This document shows, one piece after another, positions 42,854-50,965 of a stretch of 64,000 nucleotides of DNA. Where the stretch lies: positions 62,001-126,000 of the forward strand of contig NZ_BKAJ01000030.1 in assembly GCF_007992495.1 (NCBI RefSeq), given 5' to 3'. The notes under the pieces were generated by a model, which worked only from the letters and a program-made list of their open reading frames with translations, ran no database searches and was not told the DNA's origin. The translations under genes and the position numbers were made by a program. Within the stretch, counting starts at the first letter, position 1. The number at the start of each line of letters is the position of its first letter. Source of the DNA: Reyranella soli. Lineage in GTDB: Bacteria > Pseudomonadota > Alphaproteobacteria > Reyranellales > Reyranellaceae.

Positions 42854-43855
42854 ATGCGTTCAGCCCGCGTACTGGGCCTGTTGCTGGCAGTCTGCGCAGC
42901 CGCCCCGGCCGATGCCCGGGAATTCCGTTCCTCCGACATCCATCCCTTCGACTATCCGACGGTCCAAGCCGTCGTCCAGGTCGATAAAGTCATGCGCGAG
43001 CGCAGCGGCGGCAAGCTCGGCATCACTGTGCTTGGTTACGACGACCGCGATTCGGAGAACTACACCGCGGCCCAGGTGCGCAACGGCCAGCTCGACATGG
43101 CGCGGATCAATCTCGGGGTATTGAACAACATTGCTCCGCTGACGTCGGTGCTCGCCCTTCCCTATCTCTTCAAATCGAAGGAACACACGCGGCGCATCCT
43201 CGACGGGCCGATCGGTGAGGAGATCCTCGCCAGCCTCGAGGCGCAGGGACTGATCGGCCTGTGCTTCTACGATGGTGGCCCGCGCCACATGTACAGCAAC
43301 AAGAAGCCGATCCGCACGCCGGCCGACATGTACGGGCTGCGCGTGCGCGTGCAGCAGGCCGACGCCTGGGCCGCCATGTTCCGCGCCGTCGGCGCAAGTC
43401 CGGTCGCCGTGCCGACCGATCGCGTCTACGTCCACCTGCAGTCGGGTCTGATCGACGCCGCGGAACACAACTGGCCGTCCTACGTCTCGCAGCGCCATTA
43501 TCAGGTCGCGCCCTACTTCAGCATGACCGGCCATTCGATGGCGCCGGCCGTCCTGGTGTTTTCAAAGCGCGTTTGGGACACGCTGAAACCCGATGAGCAG
43601 GCGATCATCCGCAGCGCCGCGAAGGAGTCCGTTCCCTTCATGCGCCGGCTGTGGGACGACTACGAGGCGGCGGGGCGACGGACCGTCGAAGCGGCCGGTG
43701 GCGTCATCGTGACCGATGTCGACAAGAAGGCGTTTACCGACAGGCTCGTGCCGCTCTATTCGACCGTCGTCGACAACGATCAGTTGCTCTCCCTGGTGCG
43801 CCGCATCCAGGCGGACGAGCCGCTGGAGCTGCAATCCGAACGTCCGAAGGACTAG
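42854..43855 (+). CDS. TRAP-transporter binding protein (DctP family)
   Basis: 333 residues; AAGGAG lies 6 bases before the ATG at 42854. A signal peptide MRSARVLGLLLAVCAAAPADA precedes REFRSSDIHPFDYPTVQAVVQVDKVMRERSGGKLGI. The DctP core includes GQLDMARINLGVLNNIAPL, the substrate-arginine region MYGLRVRVQQADAWAAMFRAVGASPVAVPTDRVYVHLQSGLIDAAEHNW. It would bind a carboxylate. The DctQ and DctM membrane genes are missing from the neighbourhood. Confidence 0.9.
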   Translation: MRSARVLGLLLAVCAAAPADAREFRSSDIHPFDYPTVQAVVQVDKVMRERSGGKLGITVLGYDDRDSENYTAAQVRNGQLDMARINLGVLNNIAPLTSVLALPYLFKSKEHTRRILDGPIGEEILASLEAQGLIGLCFYDGGPRHMYSNKKPIRTPADMYGLRVRVQQADAWAAMFRAVGASPVAVPTDRVYVHLQSGLIDAAEHNWPSYVSQRHYQVAPYFSMTGHSMAPAVLVFSKRVWDTLKPDEQAIIRSAAKESVPFMRRLWDDYEAAGRRTVEAAGGVIVTDVDKKAFTDRLVPLYSTVVDNDQLLSLVRRIQADEPLELQSERPKD

Positions 43856-43857
43856 CG

Positions 43858-44715
43858 TCAGCCGCCGCCGAGCGAGACGCGCGCAACCGGCAGGGCCAGG
43901 CCGGCGACCTCGACGCGCAGGCGGAAGATGCTGCCGCAGTTCTCATGCGGACCGCCGCGCGAGCCGGTGACGATGTAGAGATCCTTGAGGTCGTCGCCGC
44001 CGAAGCAGAGGCTGGTGACCATCGGCAGGGGTACAGCGATGTCCTGACGATGGGTGCCGTCGGCATTGAAAACGGCGACGCGGCCGCCGTGGGCATCGGC
44101 AACCCAGACCGAGCCGTCTCTTGCCACCTTCAGTCCATCCGGCACGCCCGCCTCGCCTAGGGACGCGAACTTGCGCCACGGGCCGACCGAACCGTCAGGC
44201 GCGACGTCGTAGATGCGCACCAGCGGGCCGCGCGCATCGCTGTGATAGAGCCGCTTGCCGTCCGGCGAGAAGCCGAGGCCGTTGGTGAGCAGGATGCCGT
44301 CCGACAGCGTGCGCATGCCGCCATCGAGGTCGATGACATGCAGATGGCCGGGCTTGGGCGTCTCGCCGCCGAACACGCGGAAGGCCAGCGAGCCGACATA
44401 GATGCGGCCCGCGGCATCGGTCGTGAGGTCGTTGAAGCCGGTTGCGCCGGGGATGGCGTCGAGCGACAGCAGCGAGCGCGTCGTGCCGTTGGCCAGGGAC
44501 ACGCAAGCGATGTCGCGGCCACCGACGACCAGGCCGCCCGCGTCGTGCAATGCCATGCCGCCGATGCCGCGACGCTTGGGGACGGCCAGCGTGATCTGGC
44601 CGGCGCGATCGAGCAGATGCACGCCGCCGTTGATGACGTCGCTGAAATAGAGGCCATGGTTGGGATCCCATACCGGGCCTTCGATCAGGCCATAGCCAGT
44701 TGCAACGCGCTGCAC
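43858..44715 (-). CDS. SMP-30/gluconolactonase-like protein
   Basis: 285 residues with a GTG start at 44715, chosen because GGGAGG lies 5 bases upstream. It is a six-bladed beta-propeller lactonase type: YGLIEGPVWDPNHGLYFSDV (metal Glu12), GATGFNDLTTDAAGRIYVG, ILLTNGLGFSPDGKRLYHSD and PDGLKVARDGSVWVADA supply the usual Glu/Asn/Asp metal ligands. It likely hydrolyses a sugar lactone. It is convergent with the TRAP binding-protein gene with a 2-base gap. Confidence 0.9.
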   Translation of the reverse strand: MQRVATGYGLIEGPVWDPNHGLYFSDVINGGVHLLDRAGQITLAVPKRRGIGGMALHDAGGLVVGGRDIACVSLANGTTRSLLSLDAIPGATGFNDLTTDAAGRIYVGSLAFRVFGGETPKPGHLHVIDLDGGMRTLSDGILLTNGLGFSPDGKRLYHSDARGPLVRIYDVAPDGSVGPWRKFASLGEAGVPDGLKVARDGSVWVADAHGGRVAVFNADGTHRQDIAVPLPMVTSLCFGGDDLKDLYIVTGSRGGPHENCGSIFRLRVEVAGLALPVARVSLGGG

Positions 44716-44758
44716 GGCGTCCTCCCTTATGCTCTCGCGGACCGCTAGGTTAGCGCCG

Positions 44759-45526
44759 ATGAAGATCGCCACCTACAACATCAACAATGTCAACCGTCGC
44801 CTGTCGAACCTGCTCGCCTGGCTGAAGCGCGCGCGGCCGGACATCGTCTGCCTGCAGGAACTGAAAGCAGCCGACGAGGCCTTCCCGCAGGCCGCCCTGC
44901 GCGAGGCCGGCTACCACGCCCTGTGGCGCGGCCAGAAGACCTGGAACGGCGTCGCTATCCTGAGCCGCAAGCCGTCGATCCTGACCCGCAAGGCGTTGCC
45001 CGGCGACTCTGGCGACACGCAGAGCCGCTACATCGAGGCGGCGATCGACGGCCTGCTGGTCGGCTGCCTCTATCTGCCCAACGGCAATCCGCAGCCCGGA
45101 CCGAAGTTCAAGTACAAGCTCGACTGGTTCCACCGCCTGCAGGCTCATGCCCGCAAGCTGTTGAAGAGCGGCGCGCCGGTCGTGCTGGCCGGCGACTACA
45201 ATGCCGTACCGACCGACTTCGACATCTATTCCATGAACTCCTGGAAGGACGATGCGCTGGTGCAGCCCGAGACGCGGGCGGCTTACGCCAAGCTGGTCGC
45301 CCAGGGCTGGACCGATTCGCTGCGGACGCTCTTTCCCGACAAGCCGATGTACAGCTTCTGGGATTACAAACGGCGGCGCTGGGAGCGCGACGCCGGCCTG
45401 CGCATCGACCATCTGCTGCTGTCGCCCTCGCTCGCCGGGCGGCTGAAGAAGGGCGGCGTCGACCGCGACGAACGCGGCCGCGACGGCGCCAGCGACCACG
45501 CCCCGGCCTGGATCGAGTTGCGCTGA
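44759..45526 (+). CDS. xthA: Exodeoxyribonuclease III
   Basis: A 255-residue AP endonuclease/3'-5' exonuclease of base-excision repair. Motifs are KIATYNINNVNRRL, DIVCLQELKAADEAFP, GQKTWNGVAILSR, VVLAGDYNAVPTDFDIYS, RIDHLLLS and the terminal SDHAPAWIEL. It is divergent from the lactonase gene. A perfect 29-bp family A palindrome begins 2 bases after the stop and could end transcription. Confidence 0.95.
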   Translation: MKIATYNINNVNRRLSNLLAWLKRARPDIVCLQELKAADEAFPQAALREAGYHALWRGQKTWNGVAILSRKPSILTRKALPGDSGDTQSRYIEAAIDGLLVGCLYLPNGNPQPGPKFKYKLDWFHRLQAHARKLLKSGAPVVLAGDYNAVPTDFDIYSMNSWKDDALVQPETRAAYAKLVAQGWTDSLRTLFPDKPMYSFWDYKRRRWERDAGLRIDHLLLSPSLAGRLKKGGVDRDERGRDGASDHAPAWIELR

Positions 45527-45527
45527 T

Positions 45528-45596
45528 TGTCATCCCGAGCGGAGCGAGGGATCTTTGAAGCGACAGGAAAGATCCCTCGCTCCGCTCGGGATGACA
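45528..45596. repeat. Family A palindromic element, perfect 29-bp arms
   Basis: The arms at 45528-45556 and 45568-45596 are exact inverted copies, with a left arm starting TGTCATCCCGAGCGGAGCGA and ending GGGATCTTT; the loop is 11 bases. It sits between the convergent xthA and DUF763 genes. It is the cleanest copy of family A in the window. Confidence 0.85.
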
Positions 45597-45607
45597 GCGT
45601 AATTAGT

Positions 45608-46867
45608 CTACGAGCGTTCCTGGTCCTCGTCAGGCGACGGCCGCTCTTCACCGAACACGCTCCGTCCGCCATACGCTGGCGACATCCGCCGTTCCCTGGC
45701 GATCAGTTCCTCGACGCCGGGGCCGCGGGCGCGGCGTTCGAGGCGGCGGGCCTGCTCGTCCAGCCGCCGGATGGCGCCGAGTTCCTCGTCGCGGCCGAGC
45801 TTGGCCTGCTGCACCGCCGACTTCAGGACGCCGATGGTCTCGTCATAGACGCGGATCGGCACGGGAAACGGATGGCGATCCTTGCCGCCATGCGCCAGCG
45901 AGAAGCGTGCGGGATCGGCGAAGCAATAAGGCGCGCCGTGGATCACCTCGGACACCATGGCCAGCGCCTGCACGGTGCGCGCACCGACGCCCGGTACCAG
46001 CAGCAGCTCGGCGAAGTCGCTGGGCCCGCGATCGGCGGCGGCCGCGAGGTTGCCGTGCAGGCGCCGCAGGTTCACGTCCGCCGGCCGCACATCGTGATGC
46101 CCCGGCATTTCCAGATGGGGCAAGGCGAGCTGCTGTTGGACAACCGGCTCACGCTCGCTCTCGGCAAGCTTCGCTAACTCGCCCGCGATGCCATCCGGTC
46201 CCAGCGAATGAAGAAGATCGAGCTGGCCCAAGCGTGAGGCCTCGGCGCGGTGGTCGGTCAAGTTGACGATCTCGCCCTCGCCTCTGCCCTCGATCGCGGC
46301 ATGCGGCTGGTCGACAAAGCTGGTGAGCCCTTCCGACAGCCAGTGATAGCGCCGCGCCTGGCGGTTCGCGCCGTTCATGCCCTGCTGCACAACCACCCAT
46401 TTGCCGTCGTCAGCTACGATGAAACCGTGCAAGTAGAGATCGTAGCCGTCCTGGACGGCAGCACTGTCGACCTTGGCAACCAGCCGGCTCGACCGCGCCA
46501 GCGCCTGGCCATCGAGGCCGACGCGGTCGCCGATCGCCACAAGCTCCTGCGGCGTCAGACGCGAATGGCGGCCGCGGCCGCCGCAGACATGCAGCCCAAG
46601 CTCGCCACTCAGCGGCTGCAGGCCGCGCTTGAGCGCCCCCAGCACGCTGGTCGTGATGCCGGAGGAATGCCAGTCCATGCCCATCACCGCGCCGAACGAC
46701 TGGAACCAGAACGGATGCGCCAGCCGGCGTAAGAGCTCGTCGCGGCCATAGTGATGGACGATCGCCTGGCTGATCACCGTGCCGAGCCGCGTCATTCGCT
46801 CGGCGAGCCACGGCGGAACCCGTCCCGTATGCAGCGGCAGGTTGGCGCTACCGGTTCTTTGAGCCAT
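45608..46867 (-). CDS. DUF763 protein
   Basis: 419 residues. The N-terminal DUF763 block runs SANLPLHTGRVPPWLAERMTRLG ... PFWFQSFGAVMGMDWHSSGITTSVLGALKRGL and ELGLHVCGGRGRHSRLTPQEL. A helix-hairpin-helix-like FAELLLVPGVGARTVQALAMVSEVIHG lies near residues 285-312, followed by a charged C-terminal coiled tail. DUF763 is found in archaea and scattered bacteria with unknown function; the HhH motif suggests DNA binding. It is adjacent to a nuclease-fold gene and a phospholipase D-like gene on the same strand. Confidence 0.88.
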   Translation of the reverse strand: MAQRTGSANLPLHTGRVPPWLAERMTRLGTVISQAIVHHYGRDELLRRLAHPFWFQSFGAVMGMDWHSSGITTSVLGALKRGLQPLSGELGLHVCGGRGRHSRLTPQELVAIGDRVGLDGQALARSSRLVAKVDSAAVQDGYDLYLHGFIVADDGKWVVVQQGMNGANRQARRYHWLSEGLTSFVDQPHAAIEGRGEGEIVNLTDHRAEASRLGQLDLLHSLGPDGIAGELAKLAESEREPVVQQQLALPHLEMPGHHDVRPADVNLRRLHGNLAAAADRGPSDFAELLLVPGVGARTVQALAMVSEVIHGAPYCFADPARFSLAHGGKDRHPFPVPIRVYDETIGVLKSAVQQAKLGRDEELGAIRRLDEQARRLERRARGPGVEELIARERRMSPAYGGRSVFGEERPSPDEDQERS

Positions 46868-46873
46868 GGCCCG

Positions 46874-47608
46874 CTATCGCCCGCCTTTGAGGCAGCACGA
46901 TGGATCGAGGCGGATGTCGGAAATGACAGGCAGATGGTCCGATATCGCGCGCGCCGCGGGATCGGTGTGGCTGGCCACCAGCGCCGCGCGTGGCCAGAGG
47001 TAGACGCGGTCGAGATGGAACAGCGGGCAGCGCGACGGAAAGGTGCGATGGCGCGTATAGCCCGGCAGCACTCGCCCGAGGCTGCGCCGGACGGAGCCCG
47101 CCCACAGCCAGTCGTTGAAGTCGCCCAGCGCGACCGTGGTCGTGCGCAGGTTGTTCAACATCTTCAAGAGAGCGACGGCCTGGCTGTGGCGCTCGCGGAA
47201 GCTCAGCCCGAGATGCGTGGCGATCACGCGCAACGGACCGGCCGGCGTCTGGATGTCGCTGCAGATGGCCCGCCGCGGCTCGCGCTCGGGGAATGACAGG
47301 TCGTGGATCTCGGTATTGGCCATCGGCCAGCGGCTGATCAGCGCCTGGCCGTACTCGCCGTCGGCCGTCGTCACGCTTTTGGCGCCGACGCCGTGATTGC
47401 CGAGGGTCTCCTGCAGGATCTTGAACGGGTCGTCGACATGGCCCTCGCGGGCCCGGCGCGAATCGATCTCCTGCAGGGCGACGATATCGGGGTGATGTCG
47501 CTGCACCAGGGCGACGACGCGCTCGAGGTCGAAGCGCGGATTGCGGCCGACCGCGCCGTGGATGTTCCAGGTCATGACGCGGACCAGCTGGCCAGCGGGC
47601 GCGCTCAC
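46874..47608 (-). CDS. Endonuclease/exonuclease/phosphatase-family protein
   Basis: 244 residues with a GTG start at 47608 overlapping the upstream stop by 4 bases (GTGA). The EEP fold motifs are VRVMTWNIHGAVGRNPRFDLERV, DIVALQEIDSRRA, GYGQAL-like GEYGQALISRWP, VIATHLGLSFRERHSQA, VALGDFNDWLWAG and AISDHLPVISDI. The family includes DNases and phosphodiesterases of lipids. It is coupled to a phospholipase D-like gene, a recurrent pair in proteobacteria, hinting at lipid metabolism. Confidence 0.88.
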   Translation of the reverse strand: MSAPAGQLVRVMTWNIHGAVGRNPRFDLERVVALVQRHHPDIVALQEIDSRRAREGHVDDPFKILQETLGNHGVGAKSVTTADGEYGQALISRWPMANTEIHDLSFPEREPRRAICSDIQTPAGPLRVIATHLGLSFRERHSQAVALLKMLNNLRTTTVALGDFNDWLWAGSVRRSLGRVLPGYTRHRTFPSRCPLFHLDRVYLWPRAALVASHTDPAARAISDHLPVISDIRLDPSCCLKGGR

Positions 47609-49695
47609 ACACGGCCCCCACGTCGCACCAGGAACGCCTGCGCCGCAACGGCGAGCCCGATCAGGCAGGCGACGCACAGGACCAGGATGGCGATGTCGCC
47701 GGCGCTGGGGTCGGCCAGGATCCGGACGATGCGATCGCCCATCACCGACATCAGCACCAGGCCCGGCAGCATGCCGATCACGGTGCCGACCAGGAAATCG
47801 ACGAAGCGGATGCCGCTCGCACCGGCCGCGAGGTTGACAAAAGTGAACGGGGCGATCGGCAGCAGGCGGAAGGTCACCACGGCCAGCAGGCCGCGCTTGC
47901 GCACCCCCTCGAGGCCGTGCCGCCAGCGCTTGCCCAGCATGCGGTAGAGCGCCTCGCGGCCGAGCCGGCCGCCGATGAAGAACATGACCAGGGCACTGCT
48001 CACCGTGCCGGCGCCGCCATAGAGGATGCCGAGCCACGGCCCGAAGACAGCGGCCGTCGTCAGGATCAGAAGGTTGAGCGGAAAGACGATCGCACTTGCC
48101 AGCACGAACACCGTCACGACAACGAGGATCGCCCAGGGCTCGCCGCGCACGCTCTTCAAGACCGCACGCACATTGTCACTCGTCACAAGCCCGGAGAGCG
48201 GCGTATAGCGCCATGCCAACGCGATACCAAGAATGACCAGGGCGCAGGCGAGCGCCACCAGCAGCGGTCGCAGGCGAGCCGTCAAATGGCGCGCCAATCG
48301 TGCCGGCCGGATCGGCCGCGGCGGGTCGGCGAGGCGTTCGACGACGTCGGACAGGGCGCCTTCGTCGGGCTCGCCATCATCGATCGCGCGCAAACGATGG
48401 CCATTGGCGCTGAGTTCGTCGGCGGCGCGTACCAGGGAACCATGCCGCGCCAGGGACGCTGCCACATCGTCGGCTTTGACGCCGCAATGCTCACCCAGCA
48501 GCCGGTTTCGAATGTCCCGGATAGCCGCGCGCTCCCGGTCGGTGCGGCCCTCGATCGCAAGGTCGCATTCGGTGTCCGCGCCCATGGAGCGGTTGTTCAT
48601 GTTGGCCGAGCCGACGCGCAGGAAGCGATCGTCGACCATCATGACCTTGGAATGGATCATGGTGTTGGTTGCCTGGCCACCCTGCTCCACCGCGGGATAG
48701 AGCAGGCGCACGCGTTCGCCGCCCGCGGCGCGGACCCGTCGCCAAAAGCGGATGCGGCCGTTGCGCATGGTATGCCGCTCGACCCACGAATCATGGCTGC
48801 GCGGCGCCACGATCACGACTTCGAGCTCGGGTTGGCCGCGCAGGCGATCGGCCAACCGATCGGCGATGAGCGCCGAACTGAGAAACTGGTTTTCGATGTA
48901 GATCTCGCGCTCGGCCAAGTCGATCGAGTCGACGAACAGCGTCTCGGCTTCGCGTATCTCGCCCTCGCTGTCATAGCGCGGCTGGGTGCGGGCGATGCCG
49001 ACTTCGACGTCGGTGAAGTCCGCGCGCACCGCCTCGGGCCATGGATCGCCACGCGGCTCGACCTGCGGCTTGCCGCCATTGGCGCGACACCAGCGCTCGC
49101 GGGCCAGCTGCGCCAGCGCCTGCGCCGCCGCGCCATCGACCATCATCTGCACGTCGTGGAACGGCCGGTAGGGATGGCCCGAGGGATCGACGCGATGGCT
49201 GTTGTCGGCCGAATGGGACGTCGTGTCCCATCGCCGGATGGTGAGGTCGAGGCCGCCGGAGAACGCTAACGCATCGTCAACCACCACGATCTTCTGATGC
49301 TGCGAGCTGCCGAACGGCACCGAGTTGTCGATGCAGAGCGTCACGCGCTCGGGGGTGCGCCAGCCCAGCGACAGCCGCGGCAGCAGCTCGCGCTCGCCGG
49401 CATAGAGCAACGAATAGTCCCACAGCAGGAGATGGACATGCAGCTCAGGCCGGACCCGCACCAGGTCGCTCAGGAAGTCGCCGAAGCCGCTGGCAAAGCC
49501 GTCGACCGGATTGCCGTCGGCGCCGACCAGCTGCATGCGGCTGTCGATGTCCCAGCCGACCACCAGGATGCTGCGCTCGGCCTTCAGGCAGGCGCCGCGC
49601 ACGGCCTCGAAGAAGGCGGCGGCGTCGATCAGGACGGCGGCCCTGGCGGCCCGCTCGATCCGCCAGACATTGTGGTTGGGCCGCAGGAAATTCAT
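47605..49695 (-). CDS. Phospholipase D-like protein fused to a VTT (SNARE-associated/TMEM64-like) domain
   Basis: 696 residues. Two HKD motifs mark the PLD part: SSQHQKIVVVDDALAFSGGLD (about residues 131-151) and MIHSKVMMVDDRFLRVGSANMNNRSMG (about 345-371). The C-terminal membrane part (about 467-690) has VTT-type helices: ILVVVTVFVLASAIVFPLNLLILTTAAVFG with FGPWLGILYGGAGTVSSALVMFFIG and PIAPFTFVNLAAGASGIRFVDFLVGT. It is probably a membrane-bound phospholipase or cardiolipin-synthase-like enzyme. Confidence 0.92.
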   Translation of the reverse strand: MNFLRPNHNVWRIERAARAAVLIDAAAFFEAVRGACLKAERSILVVGWDIDSRMQLVGADGNPVDGFASGFGDFLSDLVRVRPELHVHLLLWDYSLLYAGERELLPRLSLGWRTPERVTLCIDNSVPFGSSQHQKIVVVDDALAFSGGLDLTIRRWDTTSHSADNSHRVDPSGHPYRPFHDVQMMVDGAAAQALAQLARERWCRANGGKPQVEPRGDPWPEAVRADFTDVEVGIARTQPRYDSEGEIREAETLFVDSIDLAEREIYIENQFLSSALIADRLADRLRGQPELEVVIVAPRSHDSWVERHTMRNGRIRFWRRVRAAGGERVRLLYPAVEQGGQATNTMIHSKVMMVDDRFLRVGSANMNNRSMGADTECDLAIEGRTDRERAAIRDIRNRLLGEHCGVKADDVAASLARHGSLVRAADELSANGHRLRAIDDGEPDEGALSDVVERLADPPRPIRPARLARHLTARLRPLLVALACALVILGIALAWRYTPLSGLVTSDNVRAVLKSVRGEPWAILVVVTVFVLASAIVFPLNLLILTTAAVFGPWLGILYGGAGTVSSALVMFFIGGRLGREALYRMLGKRWRHGLEGVRKRGLLAVVTFRLLPIAPFTFVNLAAGASGIRFVDFLVGTVIGMLPGLVLMSVMGDRIVRILADPSAGDIAILVLCVACLIGLAVAAQAFLVRRGGRV

Positions 49696-49809
49696 CGCCC
49701 CTCAACGTGCGGGCAGGCAAATGGTTGTGCAATGCAATTGACGCCCCCTCGCCAGCCGGGAGAAGCTATAGTGCCGGCGCGCTGAGAAATCGTGAAGGGA
49801 GACGGGCAA

Positions 49810-50880
49810 ATGGCTTACAAGATCCTGCTGCTGGGGGCGTCCTACGGCTCCCTGCTGGCGTCGAAAATGCTGTTCGGCGGCCATTCGATCCATCTCATCT
49901 GCCTGCCGGCCGAAGCCGACCTGATCAACCAGGAGGGCTTTAAAGTCCGCCTGCCGATCCGCGGCCGCAAGGACCCTGTCCTGCTCGATTCGAAAAAACT
50001 GCCGGGCAAGGTGACGGCCGGCGGCGTGGCAGGCGTCAATCCGGCCGACTATGACCTGATCGGGCTCGCCATGCAGGAGCCGCAATATCGCGTCGACGGC
50101 GTGCGCCAGCTGCTGGACGCGGTCGGCAAGTCGAAGGTGCCGTGCATGTCGATCATGAACATGCCGCCGCTCGCCTACCTGCGGCGCATCCCCGGCCTCG
50201 ATTGCGACAAGCTCAAGCCCGCCTACACCGACGCGTCCGTCTGGGACAGCTTCGACCCCGAGCGCATCACGCTGAACAGCCCCGATCCGCAGGCGATCCG
50301 GCCGCCGGAGGAGAAGATCAACTTCCTGCAGGTGACGCTGCCCACCAACTTCAAGGTCGCCCGCTTCAAGGACGACAAGCTGACAGCCATTCTGAGCCAG
50401 CTCGAGAAGGACGTCGAGGCGGCGCGCTTCGATACGCCCGAGGGCAAGATCGAGCTGCCGGTCAAGCTCAAGGTCTACGATTCGGTGTTCGTGCCGCTCG
50501 CCAAGTGGGCGATGCTGCTGGCCGGCAACTACCGCTGCGTCACCGAGGACGGCATGCGCACCGCGCAAGAGGCCGTGCACAGCGACATCGAGACCTCGCG
50601 GTCGGTCTACAACTTCGTGCTCGACCTCTGCGTCAAGCTCGGCGCTGACCCCAAGGACCTCGTTCCGTTCGAGAAGTACGCGGCGGCCGCCCAGAGCCTG
50701 GTGCGACCGGCCTCGGCGGCGCGCGCCTTGAACAACGGCGTGCCCTTCATCGAGCGCGCCGACAAGCTGGTTCAGCTCATCGCCCGCGAGAAAGGTCTCA
50801 GCCATCCCGAGATCGACCGCGGCGTGGCACTGGTCGACCGACGGCTGGAAGCCAACCGCAAGAAGGCAGCGGCGGCCTGA
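49810..50880 (+). CDS. Ketopantoate-reductase/ApbA-like NAD(P)-binding reductase
   Basis: 356 residues; GGGAG lies about 7 bases before the ATG at 49810. The Rossmann loop is ILLLGASYGSLLASKMLFGGHSIHLICLP, a G-A-S-Y-G variant of GxGxxG. The central YDLIGLAMQEPQYRVDGVRQLLDAV and a helical C-terminal domain (ALNNGVPFIERADKLVQLIAREKGLSHPEIDRGV) follow. It resembles PanE/octopine dehydrogenases, but the substrate is unclear. It is divergent from the PLD-VTT gene. Confidence 0.8.
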   Translation: MAYKILLLGASYGSLLASKMLFGGHSIHLICLPAEADLINQEGFKVRLPIRGRKDPVLLDSKKLPGKVTAGGVAGVNPADYDLIGLAMQEPQYRVDGVRQLLDAVGKSKVPCMSIMNMPPLAYLRRIPGLDCDKLKPAYTDASVWDSFDPERITLNSPDPQAIRPPEEKINFLQVTLPTNFKVARFKDDKLTAILSQLEKDVEAARFDTPEGKIELPVKLKVYDSVFVPLAKWAMLLAGNYRCVTEDGMRTAQEAVHSDIETSRSVYNFVLDLCVKLGADPKDLVPFEKYAAAAQSLVRPASAARALNNGVPFIERADKLVQLIAREKGLSHPEIDRGVALVDRRLEANRKKAAAA

Positions 50881-50965
50881 ACGGGTCACGCAACGCCTTT
50901 CGCTCCGCGCCGGTGTGTGATGCTCGATGAACCGGCGTTGAGGACGGTGATGCAACCGGCCACGG

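Noticed and set aside
49738..49773. TTGACG...CTATAGT as a housekeeping promoter before the PanE-like gene
   Set aside because: The spacing between the two hexamer-like parts is about 23 bases, too long for a normal promoter.
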